Part shown: positions 23,259-32,944 of the stretch, one piece after another
Layout: each line of letters begins with the position of its first letter
Position numbering within the stretch: the first letter of the stretch is position 1
Source: Paragyromitra xinjiangensis
Lineage: Eukaryota > Ascomycota > Pezizomycetes > Pezizales > Discinaceae
NCBI GenBank assembly: GCA_038503065.1
Contig: JBCAMK010000014.1
Span: 124,001-188,000 of the forward strand
Direction: 5' to 3'
Length of the DNA stretch: 64,000 nt
The notes under the pieces: generated by a model
What the model was told of the DNA's origin: nothing
Database searches by the model: none
The model's input: only the letters and a program-made list of their open reading frames with translations
Program-made: the position numbers and the translations under genes

Positions 23259-24907
23259 ATATATTTGGTCGGCGAGTAGTGGGATACTAAGTCTTATTTG
23301 GTGGTATGAGATGTGGGGATGGAGATGGGGCTTTAGGGTGTTGTGGAAATTGGGAGTTGTATTAAATTTGTAGACTTTTTGTTTTTCTTGGTAGGCCAAT
23401 ATATAGTGGGGTGGGCTTGTGTAGTGTACATCTCGGAACCTGAATGCAATCTTTTCCATAAGCTATGCTATGGTGCTTACGGACTGATATTCTCCCTCTC
23501 GCGTAGAGTAATAGGAAAGAGACATATATACATGGGGTCATGCAGTCAGGCGTCGCTCTCGTGTTGTGGTGCACGTGCTGCCGAACAGGAGCAAAAACTA
23601 TGGCTATAATCTAGTTATCACTGGGCTGGTATATTTTCTCACAGCAACCCTGTTAAGATAGTTCTCTTTCTTGACTTAAATTGTACCTTGGGATTTTTGG
23701 CCTGGGCTTGATTTTGATTTTCACTTTAGAGGCTCCCCGATATTTTAGCAAAGATTTGTATTTAGAAACGCTTATTGCTGTAGCTGCAGTACATATATGT
23801 GGTTAACTGGTCGCTAAGTGGAAAGCACATAGAATTTTGCCCACGTGTAAGAGGTACCTTAAATATCTCAGGACTTAGGTTGGAGGTTCTAAAGTTTGGG
23901 GCCGCAAAGCAAGCTAGCCCATCTTAAATCTTGCAAGGTGGCATATCTTCAGCTGTCTCTGGCTTGTGGGCTCTGTGCCAATCCCTTTAACCTATTACGA
24001 CTAGCTTTCTGAAATCATCTAGTTCTTCGTTTGGTGAAAACTCGACAATATTCTATCCTCCAGGGCAATAGACTCCTTATTTGTTTACTCGTCTTCTCGT
24101 CTCAGATTAGAAGCCGCTAGTTTTGTGCGTAAAGGGGGAAGTGAAGATGTTCAGGTCTCACTAGACTTGTATTGTGATTCTAGGGGCTGATGCCTAAACA
24201 GCTATTTCGCTCCTGCGCACAGTGCCTTACAAAGTCAACAGAATATTAACATCTTATTTCCGGGAAGCTGCATGCACTCCCGTTTCTTAATGTTCTATTA
24301 ACCTTTAGTATGCAAGGCACTGTATACAGGCTCAGTAGTTGATAATAATGTTTCATGCGCATACAGACGGGCCTGCTGGGAAACAGGTTCTGAAGGAATA
24401 TAGACGTCTGCGTTCACGGTTGTATCCTTTCCCCTCCAGCCACTACTGACACTTCCGGCCCCCAATTCCATGACTAACAGTTACGTTTAAAGAAGCCTAA
24501 AACGGTTAATAAAAGAAAACTCAAACATTAATTGACTATAGAGTAGATAAGAGAGTACTGCTGGCACAACACTCAGAGTGGCAAAGATGTGGTAGGGCCC
24601 ATACCGCGCGTTAGCTTGGATGGAGGATCGTCCATAGAGTAGGTGTAGTTGCTGTACGACCCCTTTGTGCTGGCGTTTCATTACCCCGAAGGCAGCAGGA
24701 TGATGCCAATTGCGGAGGTAGGTACATATCTCGCCGCCTTCTTGCAGATTAGTAGCGAGATTGGGCTTACATGCCCAGAGATGCAACAGGTGGGGCGTCT
24801 ATGATACCCCTCTCTTCTTTTTTATGTTATTAGGCCTAGGTACCTGCTCAGTCGGGTGGTTCTTTACTTCATAAGAATTATCTTTTGATGTGTTTTTCGT
24901 AACAAAC
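23259..24907. other. Intergenic region between Smr genes A and B, with a relic copy
   Basis: Apart from the 5' Smr relic at 24348-24500, I see no gene. A minus-strand frame at 24487-24786 (99 aa) is open but has no recognisable domain and partly overlaps the relic; it is not called. Confidence 0.5.
24348..24500 (+). pseudogene. Truncated 5' relic of an Smr-family gene
   Basis: The ATG at 24348 opens a 33-codon frame ending at TGA 24447-24449 that contains EYRRLRSRLYPFPSS, matching the start of the DUF1771 region of paralogues A-C. Downstream, CTAACAG then TTACGTTTAAAGAAGCC lines up with the intron end and exon 3 start of paralogue A (CTCACAG, TCGCCTTCGAAGAAGGCC), with C-to-T-like losses of CG sites. 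Homology then stops at about 24500; no Smr domain follows. It marks a fourth, decayed copy between A and B. Confidence 0.7.
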
Positions 24908-25934
24908 ATGTCTCGAGTAATTGGTACGCTTTCTCCACAATCTAGTAGCTTAAGTGTTAACAGTTCGTATAGATCTAGATAGAACCCCTGCTAGGGAGAA
25001 AAACCGAGAAGAACATGACCGTCTGCGTTCACGTTTGTTCCCCGCTTCTATATATCCTTGCTATTTCCGTTCGCTAACGTCCTGCCCCATAGTTGCCACC
25101 CAAGAGGCCACGGAGCGCCGTAGGTTCTCCAGCCGCTCCAGCGAAGCTTTCCAGTCTGGGGATCGCATCCTTGCCAAACAACTCTCCGACGAGGGCAAAA
25201 AACATGACAAGAAAATGAGAAAATATAATCGGCTGGCCCGGGATTGCATTTTCGATTCACAAAACCCCCCGGATCAAGCTTTAGGCTTAATCGATTTGCA
25301 CGGACTACGAGTGAAGGAAGCCGAGAAGTTGCTCCTCAAGCGAATGAGTAAAGCAAAAGCTGAGGGAGTGGAACGACTAGTTGTTATTGTTGGAAAAGGG
25401 AACCATTCCATAAACGGGGTACCAAAAATAAAGCCGGCCGTAGAGGGGATTTGTCGAGACCGGGATTTGATATGCATCCCAAGTTATTTTAACGAAGGAA
25501 GAGTTGAGATCCTACTAAAAGACTACCATCCCGAAATTGGAGATGCTCTGGATACGTCTGATAGCGAAATCGATCTCAGCGGGGCGCATTCGTTGTATAA
25601 TCCATTCCCTTGGTCTACTCCTCCGGCTCGCCACCAGGCTTATTATGCCCATTATCAACCTTCTCTGCAGTATGACTATACCAATTACGCCAGTCCACAG
25701 TATTCCTTAGAATCTGCTAGTGCCTACACTCGCCCTCAGCCTTCTCCGGGGTATATTTATGGCGATTCCAATAGGGAGGAGGAAAAGAGTTTCTGGGAGA
25801 AATTTCTCAGCAAAGTCGGGGCTTACGCGCTTCTTTTATTTATTCTCGCCTTGCCTACCGAATCTCCAATCTTATCCTGTATTATGTTGGTGTTTTGGTG
25901 TCTCTATTTTCGGGGCACTGGCGAGAGAAGCTAA
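24908..25934 (+). CDS. DUF1771 + Smr domain protein, paralogue B
   Basis: Exons 24908-24923 and 24979-25934, or with a further 33-nt intron at 25060-25092 (GC...AG) at the position of the mini-introns of A and C. That intron is divisible by three and stop-free, so both forms are readable (323 aa unspliced, 312 aa spliced). Seen: DUF1771 (EEHDRLRSRL, AKQLSDEGKKHDKKMRKYNR), Smr with IDLHGL and VGKGNHS, a Tyr/Pro/Gln-rich stretch, and a C-terminal membrane-type segment (about 25815-25910 in DNA, LLLFILALPTE... CIMLVFWCLYF) that suggests a tail anchor. It is the shortest of the three paralogues. Function is unknown beyond the Smr family. Confidence 0.85.
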
Positions 25935-26406
25935 AAGCTTCATCTATTATACGACCACCTGCTTTTCGCTCGAGTGTTGCTACGAGATTGCTAGACTAGG
26001 CAGGCGCGGGTGGATTTTTTTAAGGAAGGGGGCGTCTAATCTACTATACACTGCTATGTGCAATCTAGTGTTATGAGAAATATATGGTTTATTGACTGAG
26101 TTTCCCCGAGAGATATTAAGCGTTTAGGACTAGACGGTGTAGCATGAAACAACTAGTATTTTGCCACTAGTCTCTAGGAGAATTTGACATGATTTGGTCG
26201 GCCGCGGCTAATAAGCTGTGTCTATACGGAGAGTTTCCTTCTCTCAACAGGGTAGCTTCCTTCCTCATGTTCCTTTCATATTCTTCTGTTGGTTTTGTTA
26301 CTTCTATTGTTTATCCTTCATTTTAATTATTTTACTGCGGTAATGAGGTTTTCCCTACTAGGTTGGCCCTTCGAGTGAGTCTGTATTATGTCTTAGTGTT
26401 AGCCTG

Positions 26407-26760
26407 GGACTAGGGGCTACCCGTGTGTTACCATATAGGCGTTGGTAGGGGGAAGTAGTAGGAGAGTACATGTAGATTTGATAGCAAAAGCATATTGGCT
26501 TATGGTGACTCTCTCTCTCATCTATTTGGCACACCAAGCTAGTTAAGAGTCTACTCGGTTGAGAAGCAAAACATTCCTCACTTCTCACTTCACTCGCTCT
26601 GCTCGTTATGTTCAAAGCTCGTCATATTTTGGCTTCTCAACCTCGTCCTATGATAGACATGTATTACTTGAAATCGATTATATGTATGAGCGTGGTTCAG
26701 CAGGGTAATCCCAAGTTTCTGCCCTTTTCCTTATTTCATATATATAGATAGCCTCTGTTA
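26407..26760 (+). repeat. Diverged AT-rich dispersed repeat, copy 2
   Basis: Aligns in three blocks with 13484-13960: GGGCTACCCGTGTGTTACCA, then GATTTGATAGCAAAAGCATA to CACACCA...TAGTTAAGAG, and AGCAGGGTAA near 26697. An internal segment (about 26550-26640) with short CT-rich and GAGAAGC inverted pieces is unique to this copy. Probably an old non-autonomous element or solo LTR. Confidence 0.45.
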
Positions 26761-26983
26761 ACACCATAGTGTAATGACTCTAGTTTTATGGGCTATATTC
26801 TCACATGTGAAACGCTTGTACCTAATGATCTTCGGTGTTTAATAATTATTCTGCTATCCAAGGCATAGTACCTGCCCAATCCCAAACACAACGCTCAAAT
26901 TAAGCCAAGAGAACTAGAATCAGGGCATATTCCCGAGGAAGTTCCCGCTCAGAAAGATGAGAGCCCTTGTGACCGAAACACGC

Positions 26984-27097
26984 ATGCAAAGGTGACGATA
27001 TCGATCCCTGTTGTTACTACCGCATATCGATAAGAATCCTATGCAAAGGTGACGATATCGATCCCTGTCATTAATACCGCATATCGATAAGAATCCT
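26984..27097 (+). repeat. 57-bp direct tandem duplication
   Basis: Two adjacent 57-bp units begin ATGCAAAGGTGACGATATCG at 26984 and 27041, differing at three positions. Each unit contains the palindromic GATATC/ATCGAT and CATATCGATAAG motifs. It lies in the intergenic space about 420 bp upstream of Smr gene C, so a regulatory duplication is possible but unproven. Confidence 0.8.
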
Positions 27098-27518
27098 TCA
27101 GTTTTTACATTTCAAATTAGCAATTGAGAATATATTTTCTTGAGCGCGATGTCTAACATAGTCCATAGCCCTTTTATGATTGTGATATGTACTTCTGTTG
27201 GGGGAGCTAACTTCACACCCTCTGTGCCGCAAATGGAATTCGTCTCACATTAGCCAATAGGTAACCCCTTTTTGGTGCTGACACATTCTTATGCCTCACT
27301 TTGAAGACAGCAGCGTCCAGAGGGTGCCCGGAGACGCGTACATATTTCATCGCCTTGTCATAATCGCGGGATTTGGTGCAATATGCACACGCACCACATT
27401 AAAACTAGATGCGGCAGGAGAAATAAATATATACCCAAGACCCAGCCCTACTCGGCAAGTTCATTGGCAATCCTTCCTTTTAAGATAGCCACCTTTCAGC
27501 TTGTTTTCTACGATAGAA

Positions 27519-28837
27519 ATGTCGACGTCTGCAGTGAGATGTGTGCTTTCCCCACCTACTATCAGCTTGGTGATCTTGATGTTAATACTTTTGGTGTAGA
27601 TAGTAGCTCTGCCTCCCAGGAAGAATATGATCGACTACGTTCACGTTTGTCTTTCTCATCGCCTTGTATTTTCAATTACTAACACCTTACCTTAGTTGCC
27701 AACCGCGAGGCTGAAGAACGCCGTAAGTTCTCCAGACTCTCCACCACAGCTTACGCCTCTGGAGACCGCCTTCGCGCCAAAGAACTCTCCGAGAAGGGTA
27801 AGGGACATGGAAAGCAAATGAGAAAATACAACCGCCTCGCTCGAGACTGTATTTACGCGTTGAACAACCCCACAGGCCAAGCTTTAAACTTGATAGATCT
27901 GCATGGCTTACAGAAGAAGGAATCAGAGAGATTACTTCTTCGGAGGATGGCTAGAGTAAAGGCCGCCGGGGAAGGGAAAATCATTGTTATCGTTGGGATG
28001 GGAAATAATTCCACCAACGGACCGGTAATAAAGCCAGCTGTTCAGAAAATCTGTCAGGAGCGTGGTCTGGTGTACTCCTCCGAGGATGGGAACAAAGGAA
28101 GAATCGTGATCTTGCTGGAAGATTACGAACCCGAGAACGGAGATGCTCTAGAAACATCTGGGAGTGAGAGAGATAAGGAGACCACTCCTTTATTCCAGAG
28201 CCGTGGTAACAGACCGCGTGTTCGCCACAGCCCACACAATTTTCGGGTTTCTCCTTATACAGACCGTCCTTCACCTTCTTTGCATACGGTCACAAACTCC
28301 ACATCTCCCTGGGCGCCTCTACGTGTCACTCGTCCACCCCCTCCGCGGCCTTCACAAGTCCCCCTACCACCTTCTCGGACCCTACGCACTGCTCAGAGTT
28401 CCACGAATTCTACACCATATCGTCAAGCTCTACTATCTCATCAGCCTCTTCGGGCTCCTCCATCTAGAACTTATCAACCTTCTCAGACCCTACGCACTGT
28501 TCAGAGTTCCATGAATTCTACACCATATCGTCAAGCTCCACCACCTCATCAGCCTCTTCGGGCTCCTCCATCTAGAGCTTATCAACCTTCTCAGGCCCCA
28601 CGTACTGCTCAGAATTCCTTTAATTATGCAACATATTATCAAACCCCACCACCTCAACATCGGCCTCTAAACCCAACCACACCACTTCGGTCTCAGGCTC
28701 CCTCGTATGTCTATGGCAGGTACGATGAAGAGGCGGCTGGTGAGCCGGCTTGGAGAAGTAGTGGTTTTTGTGGGGGGGTCTTCAAAGTGGTGGTTTGGAC
28801 TCTCGTTATTGGTTTGGTTTGGTATTTTTTGTTTTGA
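27519..28837 (+). CDS. DUF1771 + Smr domain protein, paralogue C
   Basis: Exons 27519-27533, 27620-27665, 27696-28837; 400 aa; the second intron is 30 nt (GTATTT...CTTAG, branch CTAAC) and removes an in-frame TAA. Seen: DUF1771 (EEYDRLRSRL, AKELSEKGKGHGKQM), Smr with IDLHGL, a Pro/Ser/Gln tail with three copies of a 36-residue repeat (RTxQSSxNSTPYRQ...), and a C-terminal hydrophobic tail ending within two residues of the last membrane residue (VVWTLVIGLVWYFLF), a strong tail-anchor candidate. Odd: the GKGxHS motif of A and B reads GMGNNS here, so the conserved Lys and His are missing and nuclease activity is doubtful. Confidence 0.83.
28377..28640 (+). repeat. 108-bp coding repeat in Smr paralogue C
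   Basis: Two and a half copies of a 108-bp unit (36 residues) starting at the codons for TLRTAQSS; the first two copies are nearly identical in DNA, the third diverged. It encodes the Pro/Gln/Ser-rich linker between the Smr domain and the tail anchor. Paralogue A has an unrelated-length repeat at the equivalent place. Confidence 0.75.
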
Positions 28838-29846
28838 TTTGGCTATGGCGGTGTGGATGAGGTTGGATGTTTCTGTTTTTGGTTTTGGTTTTCGTGTTTA
28901 GGAGAGTAAATGTGGGTTGGGACGAACTCGGATATTGGGGACGGTTCGTTATGTCAGAAGAAGTAACGGTACTAGGTGGAGGACATTAGCAAGGATGATT
29001 CCCTACAGCGAAATCGGTCTATAGGGATATGAAATTGGAGTAAACCTATGTCCAGGTTTATATTCCTATAAAGCAGATATTCTTCTAGGAAAGTACTAGG
29101 GTCAGGTATATGAAGATGGAACAGGTCTCACTTTTTGTATGGTGACCTCGCAGAATGAAAAATTCCGGTGTTCCATCTCCACTACCCTGACCCGAGTACC
29201 GTATTAACTAACGACAGCGGTCAGTCACACAGAGGGTCAAAATAGAGTTCGGGCGTCCTGAACCAAAACTGGTGGCTCACAATCTAAGTCACCCACTTAC
29301 CAAATTCAGCTCCAGCCAAGGGAGGAAAAAGGGGTTTTGTCCTCACCACCAGCACCAACAATAGCAGAGTGGTGCTTTTTTTTTGATAGAAAGGCCTCAC
29401 TTAGGGGGTTGGGTCCTGTGTCCTCTCCTTTTTTCCATGCCACATATCTCTTTTTCTACCTTTTTCTACCCTGTTTAGGACTGGTACCGGTCTCTCAAGC
29501 ATGATTCATTACGCCAATTAAGCCCCAACTCTATTTTGACCCCCTGGGTGACCGGCTGCTGCCGTTAGTTAATACGGTACTTGGACCAAGATTAAGTAAT
29601 GTCCGATTTTTGCCTGGTTTTGTGCAGCGTTGCAATTAAGTAGCTGATAATACTTGATCTCGCCCCAAGTACTAATGCACATAAAACAATTTCTGTTTTG
29701 ATCGGACTATATATTCTTATCTTGAATTCCTATAAGGCAATTGCACCATATTAGAGTCAAGTACAACACCAGCTCAAAAGCACCCGAACTTCTATCCTTA
29801 AAAACCAGCCCCAAACCTACCATCCACACTCTACCCACCGCGAAAT
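28838..29846. other. Intergenic region with a TA-flanked inverted-repeat element
   Basis: Apart from the element at 29199-29577, no gene is visible. At 29660-29672 CGCCCCAAGTA matches the terminal 11 bases of the element at 46506-46689 with its TA, possibly a decayed end of the same family. Confidence 0.5.
29199..29577. mobile_element. MITE with ~56-bp terminal inverted repeats and TA duplication
   Basis: Left arm 29199-29254 and right arm 29522-29577 are near-perfect inverted repeats starting CCGTATTAACTAACG and ending at GGGTCAAAATAGAGTT-GGGC. TA flanks both ends (29197-29198, 29578-29579), the target duplication of the Tc1/mariner/pogo superfamily. Total 379 bp, no coding capacity. The first six bases (CCGTAT) are shared with the pogo element at 54973. 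Confidence 0.8.
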
Positions 29847-31115
29847 CTACTCTCTAAATACAACATCCACCACACCCAACCCAACACTCACCTCAGCCCA
29901 CCCACCCTCCGGCACTGCAACTATAGCCCCATCAATACACACCCTCCTCCAACACTCCTCCTCTTCCCCAACTTCAATCCGAATACCCTGCACATTCTCA
30001 TACCGAACCAGTGGATCCTGCACATGCGCCCCACCAGCATACGCCAAGCCCATAATCCGCATCACCTCCTCTGGCGGCAAAACCGGGAAATGAACAATAT
30101 GTAATCCCCCCGCGAGCGGTTTCGAAGCAGGAGAAATACAAAACGTTTCCTCGAGATTCGAGACCATCGTTGCCAGGGTATAAAAATGAGGTTTATCTAC
30201 CGACAACGACACCCAGTCTTTTTCCCCCACGGGGAGGATAGAAACCGTGCCTTTGTACCCATGCGGCTCAGGTAGCAAGTTCTCCATCGCGGCTAGCTTG
30301 AATCGTTCAGCGCCTCGTTTACGGAACTCAGCCGTATCCGAGTCTGCAACTAAACTTGCGTGGAATCCCCAACTGAGGACTACGGAGCCCCTTACAACGC
30401 CGTCGCTGTGAAGTGGCTTTTTCCCGGTAGAATCTGGGAGGATGAACTGTGCTCCTTGTGAGAATGTAGCTTTGAAACTTGGAAGCTGATGCGGGGTGCC
30501 GAATAGGAGTGTTGAGAGTGGTGGAGAGGATTTTGATAGGGATGCTGAGAGTGCATTCCCGGTACCTAGTGGGAGGAGTGATAGTATTGGTCGTTCCTGC
30601 TCTGAGGGAGGTGGCAAAGAGTTGAGGAACTCGAAAATTAGAGTATCTCCTGAGAGGATGATTACTGATTGCTTCCGTTTCTTGGCCGCATTACTAAGGT
30701 TTACAGCAATCTCATGAATCGAGTCTATGGACTTTGTGATATGCACTGTGTACAGGTCTCCCGGTAACCCATACTCAGCTAATAACGGCTGCACTACGTT
30801 GTTCAAGTATGTGAGTGCCTGGCCTGTTCCTGAGCCTGCAGAGACAACGATACTGATATCAACTACCGCTGGGTTTAGGTGTTGTGGGAGCGTTGTAAGG
30901 TGGTAGCGTGACACGAGGGGAGTAGGTGGAGCGAGAAGCGAGGTTTTTTGAAGAGTAGAGGTAGAGCTGGAGGCGTGGAAGAGCGTGTATTCATCTTTCT
31001 CGGTGGATGAGGCGAGAGAGATTATCTGTGCAGTTGGGATGAGGTTTGTTCCGTCAGAGAGACCAGTTGAGGGATCGAAGCTCAACGCATCAGAGCGGCC
31101 ATTAAAAGAGGCCAT
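29847..31115 (-). CDS. Sphingosine/diacylglycerol kinase-like protein (DAGKc domain)
   Basis: Single exon, 422 aa. Seen: a DAGK catalytic domain starting near residue 85 with GSGTG (94-98), SGDT (155-158, where GGDG/SGDG is usual) and the nucleotide-binding LGTGN (183-187); the C-terminal part ends with the VCIDGAIVAVPEGG strand typical of sphingoid-base kinases (Lcb4/5 family). These enzymes transfer phosphate from ATP to long-chain bases or diacylglycerol at membranes. The T in place of the last G of the SGDG motif, and a rather short N-terminus, mark it as a divergent branch; substrate is not predictable. Start chosen at the first ATG of the only long frame; no intron needed. Confidence 0.82.
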   Translation of the reverse strand: MASFNGRSDALSFDPSTGLSDGTNLIPTAQIISLASSTEKDEYTLFHASSSTSTLQKTSLLAPPTPLVSRYHLTTLPQHLNPAVVDISIVVSAGSGTGQALTYLNNVVQPLLAEYGLPGDLYTVHITKSIDSIHEIAVNLSNAAKKRKQSVIILSGDTLIFEFLNSLPPPSEQERPILSLLPLGTGNALSASLSKSSPPLSTLLFGTPHQLPSFKATFSQGAQFILPDSTGKKPLHSDGVVRGSVVLSWGFHASLVADSDTAEFRKRGAERFKLAAMENLLPEPHGYKGTVSILPVGEKDWVSLSVDKPHFYTLATMVSNLEETFCISPASKPLAGGLHIVHFPVLPPEEVMRIMGLAYAGGAHVQDPLVRYENVQGIRIEVGEEEECWRRVCIDGAIVAVPEGGWAEVSVGLGVVDVVFRE

Positions 31116-32944
31116 GATGAGTTGTTTGGTTGATAGTATTAATGTGACCGAGATTCCAGAGGGTATGAGGAATGATTTATACGGCCGTAAAGTCAGATGG
31201 TCGTTGTTGAGTCTTCCAAGGTCTTGGTTCGATTAATAATTGCACATGACATGGTCGTGATTGCGGGGTTGGTTGTTGCTTTATCAAACTTGATTAGAGT
31301 ATGCAAGGGCCCATGTTAACGGAACAAAGTTGATCCGGTAATAACGCATGTGCAGGGGTAGCCTGTTTCCTCCCATCCCGAATACGAGACATACCCGTTA
31401 GGCGTTATCTTAGTTGATAGTGAGCCACAAGAAAGTGCGGGGAAACCTAATTGAACTAGCCCTGGCGGGTGAAATGGTGCACTGCAAGTGGGTTTAAAAC
31501 ACGCGCCAAGGCCACTACCGGATTTTAGGTAAACGCACCTGGGGAAATCATAGAAATCGAAGCATAAAGGTGTGCATTAGCAAATAAACTCGTACAGTCT
31601 GGGTAGGAACGAATCTACTGTTGCTGGTAGAACTGGGTGCACTGACTCCTTAAGTCGCGTAGATTCATTTACGACATGGGCAAATGGTCTAGGGGTATGA
31701 TATCTCATTCGCATTGAGATGGTCCTGGGTTCAATTCCCAGTTTGTCCACTAAATATTCTTTTGCTTCCATGTGTTTCAGGATACTAGATCCTCAAGGCA
31801 CTGCAGCTCATGACTACATGTAGTAGTGGGCACCGAGAGCTTTTATGAACATGGCTACATTGAGCTCGCGCACGGAAAAAGAGTGCTAACACTACCGATC
31901 AATTCAAATCTGTTTTAATTCCTCTATTTCTCTTCCTTCGTTGTTTCGAGTGTATTAATACAGGGAGCTTTAGCATTCAAGGGCAGTTTAGTGAAACCTA
32001 GCCAACTCATTCCTAAAACGCGGAATAGCCGCCGGATATACAGGAACCGGGCTACCGTAGCTTGTTTCATATTCTCAAATTCACAAGTATGAGATCTCTT
32101 TACAAGTTCGATTGCCTCCCTTAGTCTTGATAGGTCAAGGAAGTTGGCAGAAGTATCCTAAACCCACAGCCCCAAATGGAACACTAATCAAAATAGATTA
32201 GCGCGTAATTATCCAGCATATATTGATAGTTTCCATATAGCCCTATAAGTCCAATAACTACTAAACTCTTCACATCACCGTTCAGATATACGGTGTTCTT
32301 TAGCTAGAACATCAACACCAAACTATTTTTAGCAACCGCAACATCAATCACAGATAATCACCCACACCACAACTTCCCCGACAAAAGAAAAAGCTTACAC
32401 ACAGACCAAACCCCACTGGCGAACCTAACAAAAGCAATACTACCCACTGAGCGGGGGTTAATGCTTTGTAGGTATAGGGCCAAGCTGCCTAACCACCCAT
32501 ATTAGTCCAGGTCATCCGGATCCCTGCATTACTGAATCCTCCCAACGGAACATGATCGCTGCCACGTGGTACTATTCCTCCTAAAGAACCAGAAAGTGCT
32601 TTTCTGGTATTGATACTTGATTCGCTCCCACCTGCCACGTCGTTGGACTAATTGGTTAACTCTCACTCGGGTATCCCGAGTAAGTTTTCACCGCTCACGT
32701 GGGAAATCAAGCTTTTTTTTATTCATGTGTAACTTTATTTTTAATTTCTGAGCTCTAAATAAAAAACAAATGTTGAATAACTGTATGAGAAAACCCCACA
32801 AAGCTGTAAAAGAAAGAAAGAAAGAACAGAAAAACAAGAGCGATCACAAAAGCTAACACAAGTAAATGCTACTCCAACTTTGCAACCTTAATCCCCAACC
32901 ACCCGCCATCACCGTCACAATCATCCCTGTGTACCATTCAACCT
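31116..32944. other. Intergenic region containing a tRNA gene
   Basis: Apart from tRNA-Ala at 31678-31749 no gene is supported. TACATGTA occurs at 31815-31822 inside the longer palindrome CTACATGTAG. 32700-32940 is AT-rich with an AAAG run (about 32811-32826) and would be the 3' flank of the minus-strand propeller gene. Confidence 0.5.
31678..31749 (+). tRNA. tRNA-Ala (anticodon CGC)
   Basis: Full cloverleaf: 7-bp acceptor GGGCAAA/TTTGTCC with the G3:U70 wobble pair that defines tRNA-Ala, a D arm with TGGTCTAGGGGTATGAT, anticodon stem TCTCA/TGAGA with loop TTCGCAT (anticodon CGC at 31710-31712), and T stem CTGGG/CCCAG with loop TTCAATT. The discriminator base is A at 31749. No intron. A T-rich stretch follows (TTCTTTTGC), consistent with a pol III stop. 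Confidence 0.93.

Larger units (their letters stand above)
25935..27518. other. Intergenic region between Smr genes B and C, with repeats
   Basis: Holds the second copy of the diverged AT-rich repeat (26407-26760) and a 57-bp tandem duplication (26984-27097). TACATGTA occurs at 26467-26474 inside the repeat. No gene is supported. Confidence 0.5.

Noticed and set aside
24487..24786. 99-aa minus-strand frame between Smr genes
   Set aside because: Open but without recognisable domain, partly overlapping the Smr relic, and no joinable exons. Kept only as a note.
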